DNA of 64,000 bases from JAJRTE01 sp964418585 (GTDB lineage Bacteria > Myxococcota_A > UBA796 > JAJRTE01), in NCBI GenBank assembly GCA_964418585.1, contig CAYQMG010000148.1, forward strand, positions 11,766 through 75,765. The letters run 5' to 3'. The position numbers were made by a program, and so were the translations under genes. How positions within the stretch are numbered: the first letter of the stretch is position 1; each line of letters opens with the position of its first letter. The notes beneath the pieces are model-generated. The model did not search any database, had not been told where the DNA came from, and saw only the letters and a program-made list of their open reading frames with translations. Positions 48,052 through 57,020 of this stretch are shown here, one piece after another.

Positions 48052-49455
48052 TCAGGCGTCGGAATCGTCGATTTCTCCTGCATAGTAGCCTTGTTCCCGA
48101 TAGAGCGCGAGACGACGATAGAGCGTCTTGGCCCCAATGCCGAGGCGGCGTGCGGCGAGGCGCTTGTTCCCCAGGCACCGGGAGAGTACGGCGAGAATGA
48201 CTTGCCGCTCCACCTCGGCCATGATGTTGTCCCCGGAAAGGCTGATCACAATGTCATGGTCTGCGTCGCCCAGGATGGACCGGGGCAGGTCTTCCGCGCC
48301 GATCTCCCGGCCCGCACAGAGCACGGCGAGACTTTCGATCACATTGCGGAGTTCGCGTACGTTGCCCGGCCAGGCATGGTCCACGAAGCGTTTGAGAGCC
48401 GAACGCTTGAATCGGGGCTCGGTGCACCCTCTCTTGGCAGCCACTTCCCGCGAGAAATGAGCCACGAGCGCCAGGATGTCGTCCTTGCGTTCGCGCAGCG
48501 GGGGGATTCGGATGGTGACCACGGCGAGGCGGTAGTAGAGGTCCTGGCGGAAGGTCCCCTGCGTCACCATGGCCTCGAGGTCGCGGTTCGTGGCGGCCAC
48601 GACGCGAACGTCGGTGTGGCGTGTGCGTTCGCCCCCGACCCGTTCGAACTCGTGCGTCTGGAGGACGCGAAGGAGCTTTTTCTGGGCGCCCGGCGACAGG
48701 TCCCCGACCTCGTCCAGGAACAGGGTGCCGTGGTTCGCAAGTTCGAGTCGCCCTCGGCGTGCCTTGTATGCCCCGGTGAAAGCCCCTTTCTCGTGTCCGA
48801 AGATTTCCGCCTCGACCAGGTTGTCGGCGAACGAAGGACAGCTCACCGAGATCATCGGCTTGTCCGCTCGAAGGCTGTGGTAGTGGATCGCCCGGGCCAC
48901 CATTTCCTTGCCCGTACCGGTTTCCCCACGGATGATCACGGACACGTCCGTGGGGGCCACCCGTTCGATCAAGGCGAATACTTCCTGCATCTGGGCTGAA
49001 ACGCCCACCATGTTCTCGAACCGGTGTTGTCGTCGCAATTCCCGCTTGAGTTCCAGATTTTCCGCCTTGAGCGCCCGGGCCTCCAACAATCTTCGGATGC
49101 TGATGAGCAGTTCGTCCAACTGGATCGGCTTGGTCAGATAGTCCCCGGCGCCGAGTTTCATCGCTTCCACCGCCGATTCGATGGAGCCATATCCGGTCAT
49201 CACGATGGCCTGCACGTCCGGGTGCTGCTCCCGGATACGCTCGAGCAGGGCCATGCCTCCGAGAGGCTTCATGACCAGGTCGGTGAGGACCAGGTCTGGA
49301 GGAATGCGGCCCAGAAGGTCCAGTGCCTCCACGCCGCTGGCCGCCGTATCGACCTCGTAGCCTTCATCGGTCAAGGCTTCCTTCAGCAGGGTTCGGGTGG
49401 CCGCGTCGTCGTCCACCACCAGGATTCTCAGGTGCGTTTGCCCGGCGTTGTTCAT
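48052..49455 (-). CDS. NtrC-family sigma-54-dependent response regulator paired with the heme kinase
   Basis: 467 residues. Receiver with Asp59 (VLTDLVMKPLGG); AAA+ domain with Walker A GETGTGKE, the canonical GAFTGA loop (FGHEKGAFTGAYKA), Walker B LFLDEVGD and FRQDLYYRLAV; and a C-terminal Fis-type DNA-binding helix (NKRLAARRLGIGAKTLYRRL). Its ATG overlaps the stop of the kinase gene in an ATGA. Sigma-54 promoters in front of the kinase gene and the tetraheme cytochrome gene are its likely targets, which implies positive autoregulation. Inferred to control nitrate/nitrite or redox-dependent respiration. Confidence 0.94.
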   Translation of the reverse strand: MNNAGQTHLRILVVDDDAATRTLLKEALTDEGYEVDTAASGVEALDLLGRIPPDLVLTDLVMKPLGGMALLERIREQHPDVQAIVMTGYGSIESAVEAMKLGAGDYLTKPIQLDELLISIRRLLEARALKAENLELKRELRRQHRFENMVGVSAQMQEVFALIERVAPTDVSVIIRGETGTGKEMVARAIHYHSLRADKPMISVSCPSFADNLVEAEIFGHEKGAFTGAYKARRGRLELANHGTLFLDEVGDLSPGAQKKLLRVLQTHEFERVGGERTRHTDVRVVAATNRDLEAMVTQGTFRQDLYYRLAVVTIRIPPLRERKDDILALVAHFSREVAAKRGCTEPRFKRSALKRFVDHAWPGNVRELRNVIESLAVLCAGREIGAEDLPRSILGDADHDIVISLSGDNIMAEVERQVILAVLSRCLGNKRLAARRLGIGAKTLYRRLALYREQGYYAGEIDDSDA

Positions 49456-51092
49456 CGTTCGTGCTCCGCCACTGCAGGTAGTGATATTCTGAATTCCGTC
49501 CCCTCTCCGGGCGTGCTCCGGCACTCGATGGTACCATGATGCCGGTCGATGATCCGACGGACAATGGACAGGCCCAGGCCCGTACCGTGAGGCCGGGTGG
49601 TGTAGAACGGCTCGAAGATTCTGGGAAGTTCCTCGGGAGAGATTCCCATGCCGTCGTCCTGGACCCGGATGAGTATTCCGCCCCCCTCCCGCGATCCGTC
49701 CGGTTCGGCCGTCAGGCGGATGGTTCCACCGCCGCTCTGAGCGTGGAGCGCATTGTGGATGAGATTGATGAGCACCTGGCGGATCTGGTCAGGGTCCACC
49801 CGCACCTCCGGGAGATCCTCGGAGACCGCCATGTCCAGGGTCACGTGCTGCTGGGAAGCCTCGAATTCGCAGAACTGGACCACGTCCCGGAACAAGGAAG
49901 GAAGCGACCGGGTGGTTTCCAGGTTGGTCGGCCAGGTGGAGCGTTCCAGCAATCCAGTAAGGATGTGGGAAATACGATCCACCTCCGCCGAGATACTGGA
50001 AAGTCGTCGCTCGATCCCAGGTTCGGACATCTGCTTGCGTCGCAGTTCCCTCTGGATAAGCTGGACATTGAGTCCCAGAGCGTTGAGGGGCGTCCGGATC
50101 TCGTGCGCAGTCTGAGCAGACAGGGTGCCGATGGCGGACAGATGCTCCATGCGAATGAGGCTCGAGTACATTGCCGTGAGTTCTCGGTCCAGGGCCGCCT
50201 TGCCGCGCTCGCTCGTTCGAAGGGCCTCCTGGAGCCGGGTTCTGGCCTCGGTCAGCGAGCGCATGACCCGGAGGTAGGCAAGTCGGATCTCCTCGAGTTC
50301 GGAGCCAGGGAAAACGGTGCGCTCCAGGCCCTCGATCCCCCTTTCGCCATCGTTCATGCACTGGACCAGGGTGCGAAGCGGGCTCCGAATGTACCGGTAG
50401 AAGAAAAGACCGACCCCCACGAGTGCCCCGGCCAGGGTCGCGGCCGTGGTCCACAGGCCCGCGCGCAGGTGCTCCTGCATCTCTTCCTTCACTTCTGTCA
50501 GGTCCACCTCCACCACCAGGGTCCCCAGTTCCTTGTAGCTCGACAGGTGACACCGCTGACAGGATAGATGGTTCGGAATCGGATAGGCCCGGTGGTAGAC
50601 CGGCGTGCCGTCCTGGGCCACGTACTCCCGTCGATCCGGATCCAGTCGGGCGTCATGGCACCGCCGGCACCGCGCGTCCCGCGCCTGCTCGATGGGCCGT
50701 CCGATCTCCTCCTCGTTCCTGGAAAAACGTACCTGCCCACGTACGTCCACCACCCGAATGTTGTGCAGCCCGGGAACCTGGACCAGGCGCGACGTGAGGT
50801 ACTTCGTGTGCACCGGGCGACGGTCCGGATCGGCAAGCTCAAAACTCTGGAGCACGATGTCCGCCACCCGCCTCGAGTCGTCTGCCACCTGCCGATACTC
50901 GAGTTCGTGCAGTCGATGGTTGGTCCACACAAACGAGGCGGACAGCATGAGCAGGAGGATCAACGAGGTGGCGAGCATCACCTTGAATGAAGCAGCTCGA
51001 AACAGCATTCGCGACGTCACGTCACGCTTGAGTTCGGACAACGGAGGCGCTGCATCTCGTGCTGTTGCCTGGTGCTCCGGCGATTTGCCCAT
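49452..51092 (-). CDS. Sensor histidine kinase with a periplasmic di-heme c domain
   Basis: 546 residues. TM1 about 36-57, periplasmic domain 58-212, TM2 about 213-233, HisKA with His330 (TAHEIRTPLN), and an ATPase with NLIHNALHA, DDGMGIS and GTGLGLSIV. The periplasmic domain carries two c-type heme sites, CRRCH (142-146) and CQRCH (178-182), 36 residues apart with several His between. It is inferred to sense redox state or a heme ligand such as nitrite or NO. ATG 51092 is supported by AGGAA upstream and by the sigma-54 promoter at 51136, which would exclude longer in-frame starts. Co-transcribed with the NtrC partner. Confidence 0.92.
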   Translation of the reverse strand: MGKSPEHQATARDAAPPLSELKRDVTSRMLFRAASFKVMLATSLILLLMLSASFVWTNHRLHELEYRQVADDSRRVADIVLQSFELADPDRRPVHTKYLTSRLVQVPGLHNIRVVDVRGQVRFSRNEEEIGRPIEQARDARCRRCHDARLDPDRREYVAQDGTPVYHRAYPIPNHLSCQRCHLSSYKELGTLVVEVDLTEVKEEMQEHLRAGLWTTAATLAGALVGVGLFFYRYIRSPLRTLVQCMNDGERGIEGLERTVFPGSELEEIRLAYLRVMRSLTEARTRLQEALRTSERGKAALDRELTAMYSSLIRMEHLSAIGTLSAQTAHEIRTPLNALGLNVQLIQRELRRKQMSEPGIERRLSSISAEVDRISHILTGLLERSTWPTNLETTRSLPSLFRDVVQFCEFEASQQHVTLDMAVSEDLPEVRVDPDQIRQVLINLIHNALHAQSGGGTIRLTAEPDGSREGGGILIRVQDDGMGISPEELPRIFEPFYTTRPHGTGLGLSIVRRIIDRHHGTIECRSTPGEGTEFRISLPAVAEHER

Positions 51093-51403
51093 GCGCAGTT
51101 CCTGGCTTCCGGGGTGCTCGGCCTGGCAGTCGAATATGCAACCACTGTGCCGCAGGGCCAATCCTGGTGCAACTCCCCTGGAATCCTGGCCGGTCTCCAC
51201 GTGAAGCGTCTTCTCGATCCTCTGCTGCAATTCGGAAAGAGATTTCGGATAACGGGCTCCGACAAGGTGGGTCATTTTGACACGGGTCGGTGCGCCCAGG
51301 AACAGGAATCGGGTCGTTCTGGCCTCATGTCACCCGGTCTCTCCGACCGGAGAAGAGGCCACCCAATACACATCGTGGAGGCGGCAAGCAGATAGACGCT
51401 CTC
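51093..51403. other. Intergenic region between napB and the heme kinase
   Basis: 311 bases without a gene. It holds the sigma-54 promoter of the kinase operon and an inverted repeat CCGGTC-5-GACCGG at 51334-51350. A short hairpin (GCTCT/AGAGC, 51399-51413) overlaps the napB stop codon but has no T run. The palindrome lies about 200 bases upstream of the promoter, a possible activator site. Confidence 0.5.
51136..51151 (-). promoter_or_regulatory. Sigma-54 promoter of the heme-kinase/NtrC operon
   Basis: Minus strand: CGGCAC, five bases (AGTGG), TTGCA, with ten bases between GG and GC. The -24 element matches five of six positions and the -12 element all five. The start point near 51125 gives a leader of about 33 bases to the ATG at 51092. 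Confidence 0.72.
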
Positions 51404-51979
51404 CTAAAGAGCCGGCGGAGCACTCTGCTCGAGCGCGTGGCACTGGAGGCAGTTCTGGCGCGCCGGGTGGGTGGTGCGAAGTCCCTCGGGACCATAGCGC
51501 CCGTGGCAGTTCGTGCAGTTGCTGCGCATCTCGATCGCGTGAGGGATGGTGGGCGGCGCTCCCGGCCAGGCCCGCTGCCCCGGACCGGGCGGTTCCCGAC
51601 CGACGAAAGTCGTCTCATATTCGGGCTCGAGCGCTCCTTCGCGCAGGACCGAGGTGACGTGACACTGGAGGCAGTTGGTGTAGTGTGTGTGGCTGATCCC
51701 TGGTGCCACGAGGTTGTCTTCCACTTCGGTGGGTTCCTCGTGGCAGTCGAGGCATTCGTCCGTCCGCCGCGGGTCCACCGCATGCGGGATGGTGGGCGGC
51801 GCCCCGTCAAAGGCCCGGCGCTCGGCCCGCTTCTCGATCACCGCGGCGCGCTCCGGAGAACGCTCCGGTACCACCGGTTTTGCCGAGAGCAGCCATCCGC
51901 TGGAGGCGACGAGCGCGAGCAGGAGGCCCGCCTTGACGGGTCTGGCCATCGGAGTGCGAGGTTTTGAAGATGCATGCAT
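51404..51979 (-). CDS. napB: NapB-type cytochrome with duplicated di-heme unit (tetraheme)
   Basis: 191 residues with an N-terminal signal or anchor (AGLLLALVASSGWLLSA). Four CxxCH motifs lie at residues 76, 103, 155 and 177. The NapB signature GAPPTIPHA occurs twice (59 and 140), each time followed by two heme sites, so the usual di-heme NapB module seems to be duplicated. The first unit (DECLDCH...HTHYTNCLQCHV) is closest to classical NapB. It receives electrons for the Mo-enzyme NapA encoded 75 bases upstream in the same operon. The start has AGGAGGG, somewhat distant at eleven bases. Confidence 0.85.
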   Translation of the reverse strand: MHASSKPRTPMARPVKAGLLLALVASSGWLLSAKPVVPERSPERAAVIEKRAERRAFDGAPPTIPHAVDPRRTDECLDCHEEPTEVEDNLVAPGISHTHYTNCLQCHVTSVLREGALEPEYETTFVGREPPGPGQRAWPGAPPTIPHAIEMRSNCTNCHGRYGPEGLRTTHPARQNCLQCHALEQSAPPAL

Positions 51980-52054
51980 GATATGCTGTCCCTCCTGATA
52001 CGACTGGAGACGGGGCGGTGGGCGGCGCCCCCGTCCTCGAGCCTGTCGCCGCGG

Positions 52055-54463
52055 TCACACCAGGGCGTGCTGGATTCTCGCCGCGCACTTCTTGTAGTCC
52101 GGCTGCTTGGAAAACGGGTCCACCGCGTCGAGCGTGAGCCGGTTGATGAGGTGCCTCTCGTCAAAGAAGGGCACGAACAGATAGCCCCGCTGCGGGACCC
52201 CGCGGCCGTTGATCCACGCCCGCAGCTTGACACTCCCCCGCCGCGTCTGGATCAGCACCAGGTCTCCGTTGGAAATCCCGAACTGCTTGGCATCCTCGGG
52301 ATGAATCTCCACGTAGGACTCCGGCATGGCCCGGCGAAGCTGCGGCACCCGCATGGTCATGGACCCCGTATGCCAGTGCTCGAGGATCCGGCCCGTGCAG
52401 AGCCAGAACGGGTACTCATCGTCCGGGGATTCCGCCGGCGGCTCGTACGGTCGGAACCAGATCTGGGCCTTGTCGTCGCCTGTCTTGGAATGGTAGAACT
52501 GAATCTCGGCTCCCTTGGCCACGTAAGGATCGTCGAACTCCGAAAACCGGAAACGGGTCTCCCGCCACGTCCCGTCCTCCTGCTGCACCACCGGCCACCG
52601 CAGGCCTCGAGTCTTCACGTATACATCGTAGGGGGCCAGATCCTTGTGCTTCTTCCGGGTGAATTGCCGGTACTCCTCGAACAGGTGCTTGTCCACGTTC
52701 ACATCGTAGTAGTGCTCCCACTCCCAGATCGGGACCACCTTGCCCGATTCGTCCTTGACCTCGAACAAGAACCGCCCGTCCTTGTCCCGCATCCCCTCCA
52801 CGCCCTTCTCCATCAACCGGTGGGCCAGGGCTATGGTCTGCCAGCAGTCGTCTCGAGCATCCCCGGGCGGGTCGATCAGCTTGAACCATTGCTGGGTACG
52901 GCGCTCCGAGTTCCCAAAAATCCCGTTCTTCTCCACCCACATCGCCGAAGGAAGCACCAGGTCGGCCATCTGCGTGGTCACCGTGGGATAGCAATCGGAG
53001 ACCACGAGGAACTTGTCCTTCAGCTTCTCTCGCTCATAGAACAACTTGTCCAGATTGGGCAACGTCTGCCCGGGATTCGTCACCTGGACCCAGATCGTCG
53101 AGATGTCCCCACCTTCCTTGGTCGGCGTGCAGAATTTCTCCCACATCTTCACCGTGTGGTATCCCGGCTTCGGATTGATCCGCCCCGCAGGCAGATTCCA
53201 GAACGCCTCCACCTCTTTCCGGTGCCCCTCCTTGGCCACCAGACGGCCTCCGGGAAGTGCGTGGGCCAGCGTCCCTACTTCCCGAACCGTCCCGCAGGCC
53301 GAAGGCTGCCCCGTCAGACTGGTGGGGGCGTCGCCCGGCTTGCCGAAATGACCGCTCAACAGGTGGATACCGTGCACCAGCGTGTTGATCGCCGTGCCTC
53401 GAGTATGCTGGTTCATCCCCATGCACCACAACGACGTGATGCGCAGGTCCCGGTTCCCGAACAGGTCGCCCAGCATCCGAATGTCCTTGGCCGGCACGCC
53501 CGAGATCTTCTCCACGTATTCCGGCGTGTAGGGCTCCACCAGCGCCTTGTACTCCTTGAACGAAATCGCCTTGCCAAACAGACTCGGCGGGTCACTGTCC
53601 TTCCGGAAATTGCAGAACCGCTCCACGAACCGCTTGTCATACGTACCGTTCGCGATGAGGTACCGCGCAATACCGTTGGCTATGGCCAGATCCGTGTGCG
53701 GCTTGAACTGGAGGAAGTGCTGGCAAAGCTCCGTGCTCCGCGTCCGCCGCGTGGAAATGTCGATCAGGGTGACACGTTCCCCTCGAGAACGCCGATCCAC
53801 CACCCGAGACCAGAGAATCGGGTGCATCTCCGCCGGGTTGTTGCCCCACAGAATGAGCACATCGCAGGCATCCAGATCCTGGTAGCAACCTGCCGGTTCG
53901 TCCACTCCATAGGTCGCCAGGAAACCCGTCACCGCCGACGCCATGCACAGACGGGCATTCGGATCGATGTGGTTGTTGCTCAGCCCCCCCTTCATCAGTT
54001 TCTGGCAGGCATATCCCTCCGTGATGGTCCACTGACCACTCCCGTAAATCGCAAACCCGGACGGATCCCGCTTCACCCGATCCGCCAGGATGTCCAGCGC
54101 TTCGTCCCAGTCGATGGGAACCAGACGCCCTCGCCGCCGTTTCATCGGCGTGGTCAGCCGGTCCTTCCCGTAGGGGATCAGCCCCACGTGATAACCCTTC
54201 ACACAGAGAAGACCACGGTTCACGTCGGCCAGATCGTCGCCCGCTATCCCAACGATCCGTCCGTCGGCCACGCCCACCCGAACGTGACAACCCGTGCCGC
54301 AAAATCGACACGGCGCCTTGTACCACCGGGTCCCCAGCCGATCCATCCCCCCTTCCTCGAGCGGTACCTGGCCGGCCAGTCCCACTTTCCGCGACGCCGC
54401 TGCCGTCGCCATCGCAAGGGCCGACGCTTTCAAGAACCCGCGGCGGTCCAATTTCCCGGTCAT
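52055..54463 (-). CDS. napA: Periplasmic nitrate reductase catalytic subunit
   Basis: 802 residues. A Tat signal (DRRGFLKASALAMATAAA) precedes the [4Fe-4S] site Cys52, Cys55, Cys59 and Cys87 (CRFCGTGC...GLLCVKGY). The molybdenum-ligating Cys173 is in RLCMASAV. GSGQWTITEGY, LWGNNPAEMHPILWSR and CTGRILEHWHTGSMT are molybdopterin-guanine-dinucleotide-binding blocks typical of NapA. It reduces nitrate to nitrite in the periplasm using electrons from NapB. It overlaps napD by ATGA and is preceded by GAGGAGGAAG. All key residues are present; NasA- or FdhF-type identity is unlikely given Tat plus NapB/NapD. Confidence 0.96.
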   Translation of the reverse strand: MTGKLDRRGFLKASALAMATAAASRKVGLAGQVPLEEGGMDRLGTRWYKAPCRFCGTGCHVRVGVADGRIVGIAGDDLADVNRGLLCVKGYHVGLIPYGKDRLTTPMKRRRGRLVPIDWDEALDILADRVKRDPSGFAIYGSGQWTITEGYACQKLMKGGLSNNHIDPNARLCMASAVTGFLATYGVDEPAGCYQDLDACDVLILWGNNPAEMHPILWSRVVDRRSRGERVTLIDISTRRTRSTELCQHFLQFKPHTDLAIANGIARYLIANGTYDKRFVERFCNFRKDSDPPSLFGKAISFKEYKALVEPYTPEYVEKISGVPAKDIRMLGDLFGNRDLRITSLWCMGMNQHTRGTAINTLVHGIHLLSGHFGKPGDAPTSLTGQPSACGTVREVGTLAHALPGGRLVAKEGHRKEVEAFWNLPAGRINPKPGYHTVKMWEKFCTPTKEGGDISTIWVQVTNPGQTLPNLDKLFYEREKLKDKFLVVSDCYPTVTTQMADLVLPSAMWVEKNGIFGNSERRTQQWFKLIDPPGDARDDCWQTIALAHRLMEKGVEGMRDKDGRFLFEVKDESGKVVPIWEWEHYYDVNVDKHLFEEYRQFTRKKHKDLAPYDVYVKTRGLRWPVVQQEDGTWRETRFRFSEFDDPYVAKGAEIQFYHSKTGDDKAQIWFRPYEPPAESPDDEYPFWLCTGRILEHWHTGSMTMRVPQLRRAMPESYVEIHPEDAKQFGISNGDLVLIQTRRGSVKLRAWINGRGVPQRGYLFVPFFDERHLINRLTLDAVDPFSKQPDYKKCAARIQHALV

Positions 54464-54741
54464 TTGTCTTCCTCCTCCTCAAGTTCGTCACGTGAATGGG
54501 GCAACGATTCATCCTCGTAGTGAACCCACACGAGGGATACATCCTCCACACCCGGCAACCCGACAATCTCTCGCCAACAGGCTCGAGCACTCCGGGTGTC
54601 CGGTGTGTCCATCACCACGGGCAACCTGGGACCCGCCAGCTCACCAAGCTCGAGCTGTGGGAATCCGGAAAGCCTCTGAAGAGCCTCCTCCCGGCGCCTC
54701 GAGTCCGATGCAAGCGTCACCACGAGGGCGCTGATGGCCAC
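54460..54741 (-). CDS. napD: NapD-type chaperone for NapA maturation
   Basis: 93 residues. The ferredoxin-like fold begins VAISALVVTLASDSRRREEAL and ends LPGVEDVSLVWVHYEDE, as in NapD, which binds the Tat signal of NapA until its cofactor is inserted. The GTG start at 54741 is favoured by AGGAGG six bases upstream and by the beta strand immediately following; the frame is open for another 22 codons upstream. The overlap of its stop with the napA start indicates translational coupling. An acidic Glu-rich tail (ELEEEEDK) ends the protein. Confidence 0.85.
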   Translation of the reverse strand: MAISALVVTLASDSRRREEALQRLSGFPQLELGELAGPRLPVVMDTPDTRSARACWREIVGLPGVEDVSLVWVHYEDESLPHSRDELEEEEDK

Positions 54742-55135
54742 GACTATCCTCCTCCGCAACCCCGGATTCCCCGAGGTCACGCGGCGTTCGGACCTCACAA
54801 GCGACACGGCCGGGCCTTCGCACGACCCCTCCCAACATGCGCTCTTCGGTCCCGTTTCGAGTTCAGTGAGTAAAATAAGATATTCTTCACCGTTTTGCTA
54901 GATTTTTTTTCCAAGAAGGTCTATAACTCATATCGAGCTTGCACCGCTGGTGCTCCAGGGGCTCGAGGAGCGGTCGGGAAGGGGGCGGCTCAGTGCTCGA
55001 GTCCATGTCGTACCGGGTCCGGGTCAGCCCGGGCCGACGTCAGGAGTTCGGTGTACGTCCATGCTTGTCGTTCCAGGAGAGATTCTACCAATCGACTCCA
55101 CTCACACGAAGCAATTTCCAGGAAAGGAGTGCATC
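54742..55135. other. Divergent regulatory region between nap and the porin
   Basis: 394 bases. A markedly A/T-rich stretch (about 54865-54935, with a run of eight T) lies in the middle of GC-rich DNA and is where divergent promoters would be expected. No convincing sigma-54 -24/-12 pair, FNR half-site pair or well-spaced -35/-10 pair was found, so nap control by the neighbouring NtrC regulator is not shown by sequence here. Confidence 0.45.
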
Positions 55136-56599
55136 ATGATGTTGCGAAGGGGCGGAGTTTCATTCCACGGATTTCCCCGGCCCGGCGTTCCGGCGGGTAG
55201 GGACGAGGTGGGTCGAAAACGGGTCTTGACCGGCAAGGGGTGGGGGAGCCGCCCGTGGTCGAGGTGGGCGTTGGCGGGGGCGATTTGCCTGCTGGTGGGT
55301 CTGCCCGGGGTTGTGCTTGCCGGAGGTTCCGGCGGGGGTGGGGGTGCCCAGCCGATGTTCGGTACCAAGGATGGGGTTTGGGGGCGAATCGTGCTGTCGT
55401 ATCGGCAGCGTCCCGAGTTCCGTACCAACGCGGACCTGGACGCAGGTACGGACGATGCGTTCCTGGTAGGGTATCAGCGGGCCCGCGTCGGCGTTTCGCT
55501 GAACTACGCCCGGTGGCTGGAGGCGTTCATTCAGTTTCAGGATGCGCGAGAGGTTGGGGCAGGCAACGGCACCACGGCCTATCTTGGAAACACCGAGTTG
55601 CACCAGGCCTGGGTTCGTCTGAAGGGTCCGGGCGGCTCGTCCCTGACCCTGGGCAAGCAGCAACTGGTCTACGGAAGCCAGCGGCTCATCGGGCATCTCG
55701 AGTGGGTGAACAAGCCGCGGACCTATGATGCGGTCAAGGTGCGGTGGCAACGCAACCACGGCTGGGTGGACCTGTTCAGTGCGTTTTTCACCCCGGACGG
55801 CAAGGGCAATCTCCTGGATGGCACTGCGTTGACCGGTGTCTACCACCAACTTGCGCTCCCGTGGGGCGTTTGGGAGCAGTATGTGATCGGGCTGACCGAT
55901 GCCGAAGGAGCCCTTCCGCCCGGGCAGACCTACGCGACCCTGGAAGGCGATGCACCCCAGTTCCAGCGCCGGATCGCCACGGTGGGAACCCGTTTCCTTT
56001 TCAAGCGCGAGGGGTTCAAGACCGAGTTCGAAGGTGCTTTCCAGGGGGGAACCGCCGACGTGGCCAGCGGAACCGCCCAGAAGGCCTACTTCGCACACCT
56101 CGACGCAGGCTACACGGCGGACGCGCGAGTGAAGCCGTCGGTCCACTTCCAGGTGAACTACGGCTCCGGTGATGATGCATCCACGACCGACACCGTGGAG
56201 CGCTTCAATAACCTGTTCCCCACCAACCACTTGCACTACGGCTACATGGACCTCGAGAGCCTGGCCAACCACGCGAGCGTGTCGGTCGGATTCGGGGTCA
56301 AGCCGAGGAAGCGGCTGGCTGTCCGGTTGGATTACTGGCTGATGGCTCGAGCCACGGTGGACGACGGATGGTACAACGCCGGTGGAGGCGCCCTGGCCGT
56401 GCCGGATCCCGCGTCGACCGCGGCCGAGCAGGATTCCAAGCTGGTGGGTCACGAGGTGGACTTGACGGTAAAGGTCCCGGTCAACAAGCACTTCAAGGTG
56501 GTGAGCGGAGCATCCTTCTTCCAGCCTGCAGGATTCGGCTTGACCCGCGGTCCGGATCCCCAGGTCTGGGCCTACACCATGCTGCTCGCCAAGTTCTGA
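55136..56599 (+). CDS. Outer-membrane porin-like beta-barrel (alginate-export/AlgE-like)
   Basis: 487 residues. A signal peptide (WALAGAICLLVGLPGVVLA) is preceded by an unusually long basic n-region of about 43 residues. The mature protein alternates amphipathic strands with aromatic girdles (GRIVLSYRQRPEFRTNADL, GYQRARVGVSLNYARWLEAF, GKQQLVYGSQRLIGHLEW) and ends in Phe, as outer-membrane barrels do. The strand patterns FRTNAD and GKQQLVYG fit the alginate-export family of porins. It may admit nitrate or nitrite given its place between nap and the octaheme gene. AGGAG lies eight bases before the ATG. Confidence 0.8.
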   Translation: MMLRRGGVSFHGFPRPGVPAGRDEVGRKRVLTGKGWGSRPWSRWALAGAICLLVGLPGVVLAGGSGGGGGAQPMFGTKDGVWGRIVLSYRQRPEFRTNADLDAGTDDAFLVGYQRARVGVSLNYARWLEAFIQFQDAREVGAGNGTTAYLGNTELHQAWVRLKGPGGSSLTLGKQQLVYGSQRLIGHLEWVNKPRTYDAVKVRWQRNHGWVDLFSAFFTPDGKGNLLDGTALTGVYHQLALPWGVWEQYVIGLTDAEGALPPGQTYATLEGDAPQFQRRIATVGTRFLFKREGFKTEFEGAFQGGTADVASGTAQKAYFAHLDAGYTADARVKPSVHFQVNYGSGDDASTTDTVERFNNLFPTNHLHYGYMDLESLANHASVSVGFGVKPRKRLAVRLDYWLMARATVDDGWYNAGGGALAVPDPASTAAEQDSKLVGHEVDLTVKVPVNKHFKVVSGASFFQPAGFGLTRGPDPQVWAYTMLLAKF

Positions 56600-56602
56600 C
56601 GC

Positions 56603-56760
56603 GGTCCCACCCCTCATCTTCTCTTCCTCTCTTCTTGCCATCTGCGCACCCTTCCGCTTGTTTTCGCCTTCTCCGTCGCACCCGGGTCCTCGTCCCTCCC
56701 TCCTTCGCCCTGCCTTGCCCTGCCTTGCCCTGCCTTGTCGTTCTTTTCTTCCTTGACCGG
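56603..56760 (+). terminator. C/T-rich tract after the porin gene, possible Rho-utilisation site
   Basis: For about 150 bases after the porin stop codon the plus (transcript) strand is almost purely pyrimidine and poor in G, with no stem-loop. C-rich, G-poor unstructured RNA is what Rho loads on. The mirror situation is seen for the convergent octaheme gene. Confidence 0.4.
56708..56737. repeat. Three perfect 10-bp tandem repeats
   Basis: CCCTGCCTTG occurs three times in a row inside the C/T-rich tract, a likely slippage-prone microsatellite. Confidence 0.9.
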
Positions 56761-57020
56761 CCAATGCCTCCTGGCCGGATTCGTCCTCCGGCGTGGCCGG
56801 CTTCCCGTGGTCGTCCGAAGAACGCCGTGCTCCCGGAGCGCCTTGTGCGTGCCGCCCGGTGCGCGCATTTTTGCACCCTTGCTCGGGCCCCGATGGGACT
56901 CCGGGAGCGCGTCCAATCGCGGGGCGGACTGGAGCCTGCTCGCCTGTCCGGCCGCGGTCCGGGGGGCCGGGGCGCGTGTTGCGGCGGGTGCGTGCAGCAG
57001 GTGGGATGTGCCGGGGGCGT

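Noticed and set aside
51399..51413. GCTCT-5-AGAGC hairpin at the napB stop codon as a terminator
   Set aside because: The stem overlaps the stop codon and no T run follows on the minus strand.
54948..54965. TGGTGC-5-GGGCTC as a sigma-54 promoter for the porin
   Set aside because: GG and GC spacing fits, but the -12 element lacks TTGC and the -24 element matches only four of six; chance is likely in GC-rich DNA.
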